DNA of 8,549 nucleotides from Planctomycetota bacterium (GTDB taxonomy: Bacteria > Planctomycetota > Phycisphaerae > UBA1845): the NCBI GenBank assembly GCA_022563055.1, contig JADFOB010000036.1:1-8549 (forward strand), read 5' to 3'. Positions 6,177 to 8,549 of the stretch are shown in pieces. The position numbers and the translations under genes are program-made. Each line of letters starts with the position of its first letter. The first letter of the stretch is position 1. Under the pieces are notes generated by a model. It worked only from the letters and a program-made list of their open reading frames with translations. It was not told the origin of the DNA and searched no databases.

Positions 6177-7421
6177 CTAGCCCGAATCGCCGTGTTTGGT
6201 ACGGACAACCGTGTGGGTCCGTTCGATCACGTCGAGCACTTGGCCAAACGCCTCATCAGCGGTGACGGCCTTCACCGCCACGCGGAACGACAAGCGATCC
6301 AAGTCCCGAATCATCGCCTCCTTCCGGGCGGCCAGCGGATCGTTCAGCGGGTCAACGCGTACGACCGCCCTGGCCAGCGGATCGTGCTTACGCTCGGATG
6401 CCAGTTGCTCGTATCGCAGCTTGACCGCCTCGGCAAGGTCCGCGGCTATCTCTCCTTCATCGGGATAGATCCGCGCAATGCCGTTGAGGACCGCGCGGAC
6501 GCGGAAGACCAACTGGCCCAGCCAGAGCTGCTCGTCCGCCAGAAGTACGCCGGAGTCCGGGATCAACCGCTGAGCAACGCGATCCAACGCGCCGGCGGCG
6601 ACCAGATCCGCTATGGGCACGAGCGCATCTTCCATCGGCGACGCCGTCTTACCCCAAACGCCGGACCCACCCGTCGCTTCCTTCTCGCCGGCCTCCGTTG
6701 ACGTGCTACCCGGCGGTTGCAGCGCACCCTCCGCATGGCCCCTCGGTTCCGGTGCGGGCGGCCCTTCAAGTTCAACATCCACCGGACCCGCAAACAGAAC
6801 CTCAACGACGCTGAGGCTGGGCGCTTCGCCTGCCGGGCGATCGCTCGGTGCAGGCTCCGACGGCAGCACTGGAGCCACTCGAATCGGCATCTGAATCTCC
6901 ACCAGCCCCGCGTCGCTCGTCTGGGCGGTCGAAACCCCATAGATTTCGGTGACGGGCCCCACACGCTCGTAGCCGTGAAACGCGATCCACGTGTTCATCC
7001 GCGCACACGTCTTGGAGAGACTCAAGCGACGCGACTCCACCGTGACTGAGGCGACCAACTCGGCCTCGCGCTGTTTTCGTAGGAACGGGGCGGTGGGCTC
7101 GTGGTCGCCGTCGGTGTAGACGCCGACCTCTGTGCGGACCGCTCCCGAGGACGCCGTCGTGGGATCATCCAAGTAGCGGACGTACAAACGCCCGGCCACG
7201 CCGTGTGCAGCGAGGTAGGCGCGGACGTCCTTCAATGTGGGGCCAAGCGACCAGTAGGCACCCACGCGTTCCACAAAGATGACCGTCACGGCGTCCGCCT
7301 CTATGGCGGTCACGGCTGGTATGCCGGCGGCCACAGGCGGCGCCTCGGGACGCGTGTCCACCTGCGCTACGCCCTGGGAAGCTGCCCAAACCATCGGTAG
7401 GGTAATCAACAGCGCGCGCAT
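6177..7421 (-). CDS. Secreted protein with GyrI-like (SHS2) effector-binding fold; function unknown
   Basis: This 414-aa protein has a short signal peptide (about residues 1-19), so it should leave the cytoplasm. Residues about 44-182 read like a GyrI-like/AraC effector-binding domain with its two pseudo-repeated SHS2 halves. The first has FVERVGAYWSLG (49-60), a helix with YLAAHGV and a strand with RTEVGVYTDG (96-105). The second has ELVASVTVES (121-130), WIAFHGYERVG (145-155), TEIYG (158-162) and VEIQMPI (174-180). A Pro/Ser/Glu-rich low-complexity linker follows (about 183-262), then a mostly helical domain (about 263-414) that I do not recognise. The start is ATG 7421, with GGTGA about 8 bp upstream on the - strand. 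GyrI-like domains are usually cytoplasmic small-molecule binders, so a secreted version is unusual. A periplasmic ligand-binding role is inference. It stands alone, separated from accA by 451 bp. Confidence 0.65.
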   Translation of the reverse strand: MRALLITLPMVWAASQGVAQVDTRPEAPPVAAGIPAVTAIEADAVTVIFVERVGAYWSLGPTLKDVRAYLAAHGVAGRLYVRYLDDPTTASSGAVRTEVGVYTDGDHEPTAPFLRKQREAELVASVTVESRRLSLSKTCARMNTWIAFHGYERVGPVTEIYGVSTAQTSDAGLVEIQMPIRVAPVLPSEPAPSDRPAGEAPSLSVVEVLFAGPVDVELEGPPAPEPRGHAEGALQPPGSTSTEAGEKEATGGSGVWGKTASPMEDALVPIADLVAAGALDRVAQRLIPDSGVLLADEQLWLGQLVFRVRAVLNGIARIYPDEGEIAADLAEAVKLRYEQLASERKHDPLARAVVRVDPLNDPLAARKEAMIRDLDRLSFRVAVKAVTADEAFGQVLDVIERTHTVVRTKHGDSG

Positions 7422-7486
7422 CGAGCTTCACCAATCCTTTACCCGTATGATATACCCTACGAAGGCACGGGTGTGATTTGTTTCAA

Positions 7487-7570
7487 TCAAAGTGAGACAA
7501 TCGCGGCCTCCGAGAAAGGCTGGGATCCAGGCTCATCCGCGCCACGCTCATGGTCGCGCCGATGTTTCAT
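7487..7570 (-). CDS. Possible 27-aa leader peptide or small protein
   Basis: A short ORF begins MKHRRDHERG and ends IVSL, charged at the front and more hydrophobic at the end. Its start is strongly supported: AAGGAG lies at 7578-7583, exactly 7 bp before ATG 7570. It stops 65 bp upstream of the secreted-protein gene on the same strand, and hairpins precede it. It may be a leader peptide, an independent small protein, or the front of a decayed gene. No homologue is recognised. Confidence 0.35.
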   Translation of the reverse strand: MKHRRDHERGADEPGSQPFSEAAIVSL

Positions 7571-7577
7571 CTTCAGT

Positions 7578-7583
7578 CTCCTT
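7578..7583 (-). promoter_or_regulatory. Strong Shine-Dalgarno before the 27-codon ORF
   Basis: On the - strand this reads AAGGAG, seven bases before ATG 7570. It is the best ribosome-binding site seen in the window, which is the main reason to take the tiny ORF seriously. The TAA of the preceding 16-codon frame overlaps its first bases. Confidence 0.5.
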
Positions 7584-7632
7584 ACCAGTTTTGCCGCCAA
7601 GGCGGCTTGTGGCCCGCGTTGCTGATTCCCAT
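7582..7632 (-). CDS. Possible 16-aa ORF preceding the 27-codon ORF
   Basis: A frame from ATG 7632 gives MGISNAGHKPPWRQNW and stops at TAA within the Shine-Dalgarno of the next tiny ORF, which would couple the two. It has no Shine-Dalgarno of its own and an in-frame TGA six codons upstream. The Trp- and Pro-rich end is unusual. It could be a leader peptide, the tail of a decayed gene, or chance. Confidence 0.18.
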   Translation of the reverse strand: MGISNAGHKPPWRQNW

Positions 7633-7726
7633 GACTTGCAAGCGTGTGCCTCACAATGCCTGAGGCTGCACCTCACGGTCCGTGGACCCGCCCCTCGTGG
7701 GCTCGGAACTCATGGGCTCATGAGTT
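7593..7726. other. Hairpin-rich leader upstream of the secreted-protein gene
   Basis: Four short perfect stems occur in 134 bp: GCCGCC-AA-GGCGGC (7593-7606); GCCTCA and TGAGGC around a 7-nt loop (7648-7666); GGTCC-GT-GGACC (7677-7688); and AACTCATG-GGCT-CATGAGTT (7707-7726). On the - strand they precede the tiny ORFs and then the secreted-protein gene, so they could form a structured 5' leader. They might also be remains of a repeat element. They match no riboswitch class I know. Confidence 0.35.
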
Positions 7727-8103
7727 TGGAACGCGCTTGGTCTATTCGAGAGCCATCCCTCATGCGCTGTTTGCTTTCACGCAGAGTCTTGTCGGCTCGC
7801 GGTCGACCGGAACCCGCGCTCCGCAGTTGGTAAACCTCGGGACGCCCCGCACGGACCAGCGAACGATGTCGGCCCGCAAGAATCTCATTGGCTAAGGACG
7901 CCCCACCACGCGGTTCCCACCGGATCGGGACACGGATTCCAGCTCCACCCCGTGATGCGCTGCCGGCGGCGAAGGGTACTCCGGCTGAGCCCGCACTACA
8001 ACAAGGCCATCAGTTCCGACAACTCCGATGAGACCGTGCACACGCCAACCGGAGAACGATCAGGCGTCGATGCCCTCCAGACGCCCCCGGGGTCAAGAAC
8101 AGT
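7727..8103. other. Stretch without a recognisable gene
   Basis: Short frames are open on both strands, but none shows a known motif, a good Shine-Dalgarno or consistent codon bias. I see no RNA gene, transposase fragment or repeat array here. The sequence could be intergenic or decayed coding DNA. Confidence 0.4.
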
Positions 8104-8118
8104 AGCCCCGGAGGGGCG
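8104..8118 (+). repeat. AGCCCCGGAGGGGCG palindromic repeat, copy 1
   Basis: A 15-bp element containing GCCCC-GGA-GGGGC. The same 15 bases recur at 8173-8187 and, inverted, at 8390-8404. Confidence 0.75.
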
Positions 8119-8129
8119 AAAGTGCCTAG

Positions 8130-8149
8130 CCACGGGCGTAAGCCCGTGG
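8130..8149. repeat. Hairpin with GTAA tetraloop
   Basis: CCACGGGC-GTAA-GCCCGTGG has a perfect 8-bp stem closed by a GNRA-type (GTAA) loop. It lies between copies 1 and 2 of the AGCCCCGG repeat and is probably part of the same composite element. It is compact enough to be a stable RNA hairpin if transcribed. Confidence 0.7.
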
Positions 8150-8172
8150 TCCATGTTCCACCGACGCCCCGG

Positions 8173-8187
8173 AGCCCCGGAGGGGCG
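8173..8187 (+). repeat. AGCCCCGGAGGGGCG palindromic repeat, copy 2
   Basis: This copy is identical to 8104-8118 and is preceded by a partial duplication (GCCCCGG at 8167-8173). The heptad hairpin begins 8 bp after it. Confidence 0.75.
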
Positions 8188-8194
8188 GCACAGT

Positions 8195-8260
8195 GAATGG
8201 CGAATGGGGAATAGCGGAGCGTATGCTCCCTCCTCTTTCGCTATTCGACATTCGCCATTC
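8195..8260. repeat. Inverted pair of heptanucleotide repeats forming a long hairpin
   Basis: The left arm (8195-8216) is three 7-bp units: GAATGGC, GAATGGG, GAATAGC. The right arm (8239-8260) is their inverted counterpart, CGCTATT, CGACATT, CGCCATT, pairing at 20 of 22 positions. The 22-nt loop contains a smaller stem, GGAGC-GTAT-GCTCC (8216-8229). Heptad tandem repeats are known in several bacterial genomes; an inverted pair with a nested stem looks like a small non-autonomous mobile or structured element. Confidence 0.7.
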
Positions 8261-8389
8261 TTACTCCGCAATCTCTGCACCTTCGCCTCACGACTCCGTC
8301 CCCCACCCTTGGGGAGTACCCGAAGGATGGGGCGCCCGCGCCACTTTGTTTTATCCCCGGTGCAGAACGGTTTTTGTGAGCCGATGTGT

Positions 8390-8404
8390 CGCCCCTCCGG
8401 GGCT
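8390..8404 (-). repeat. AGCCCCGGAGGGGCG palindromic repeat, copy 3 (inverted)
   Basis: The exact reverse complement of copies 1 and 2. With copy 1 or 2 it brackets about 200-290 bp of DNA that includes the heptad hairpin, giving the block inverted ends. Confidence 0.75.
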
Positions 8405-8549
8405 TGGGGTTCTGGCCGCCCGCTGACCACGGGCACCTCGAAGTTCTCCGGATCGTTCACTTTGTTGGTTCGCATTCCAATACCCCTTGTTTCGATTCTC
8501 ATCCCGCCCGGCGTGGGGCTATGTTTCCCCCAAGCGACGGTCTAGCGCT

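Larger units (their letters stand above)
7996..8475 (-). pseudogene. Possible gene start running into repeat DNA (remnant)
   Basis: On the - strand AAGGGG (8483-8488) lies 7 bp before ATG 8475, and the frame begins MRTNKVNDPENFEVPVV, which looks like an ordinary soluble N-terminus. From about residue 19 it enters the AGCCCCGG repeat (8390-8404) and then reads through repeat and hairpin DNA to 7996, giving an Arg/Pro/Gly-rich sequence without motifs. The simplest reading is a short or truncated gene whose original continuation has been replaced by repeat DNA. A chance open frame remains possible. Confidence 0.22.

Noticed and set aside
7492..7895. Two overlapping + strand frames of 113 and 83 codons upstream of the secreted-protein gene
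   Set aside because: They overlap each other in different frames, cross all the hairpins, lack Shine-Dalgarno sequences and show low-quality composition.
8104..8404. A CRISPR array, suggested by several repeats in 300 bp
   Set aside because: Spacing is irregular, one copy is inverted, the repeats are only 15 bp, and no cas gene is present.
7952..8545. A 197-codon + strand frame across the right-hand repeat island
   Set aside because: It reads through the palindromes and heptad hairpin and is rich in Arg, Pro and Ser; an open frame there is expected from GC-rich repeat DNA.

Overview
The window is GC-rich bacterial chromosomal DNA with ordinary codon use, secreted and lipid-anchored proteins, and several families of short GC-rich hairpin repeats between genes. 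There is no rRNA, tRNA, CRISPR array or complete transposase. The repeat-rich intergenic style, a zinc-finger anti-sigma-like protein and the divergent secreted protein would fit Planctomycetota or a neighbouring phylum. That placement is impressionistic; no phylogenetic marker here settles it.

Left part (1-3685, + strand): after a possible gene tail and a repeat-bearing leader comes a compact three-gene operon. It encodes a membrane-bound zf-HC2 (ZAS-type) anti-sigma-like protein (192-1061), a double-length ABC permease of the ferric-iron/FbpB type (1051-2616, overlapping the previous gene by 11 bp), and a lipoprotein substrate-binding protein of the FbpA-like class (2627-3685, with its Shine-Dalgarno across the permease stop codon). 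No ATPase subunit is in the window. The binding protein lacks the tandem tyrosines typical of ferric-binding FbpA, so the substrate is uncertain. The first gene's extracytoplasmic domain is rich in Cys and His and could sense a metal or redox state, but this is inference.

Middle (3686-5725): a convergent intergenic region carries three copies of a roughly 31-bp repeat, two of them facing each other as a large hairpin. Then, on the - strand, accA (acetyl-CoA carboxylase carboxyltransferase alpha, with a basic C-terminal tail) is followed 31 bp later by an M14-family zinc carboxypeptidase resembling murein peptide amidase, probably starting at TTG.

Right part (5726-8549): a 451-bp spacer upstream of accA holds two hairpin repeats and a short direct repeat near a possible promoter. 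Next, on the - strand, is a secreted 414-aa protein whose N-terminal half looks like a GyrI-like/SHS2 effector-binding fold. Upstream of it is a leader with several hairpins and one or two tiny ORFs, one with an excellent Shine-Dalgarno. The last 1 kb has no convincing complete gene. It contains AGCCCCGG-type palindromes, a GTAA-loop hairpin, an inverted pair of heptanucleotide repeats, and a plausible gene start on the - strand that runs directly into this repeat DNA.

No clearly new multi-gene defence or mobile system was found. The most interesting points are the anti-sigma-like/ABC uptake operon, the secreted GyrI-like protein with its structured leader, and the layered repeat families.
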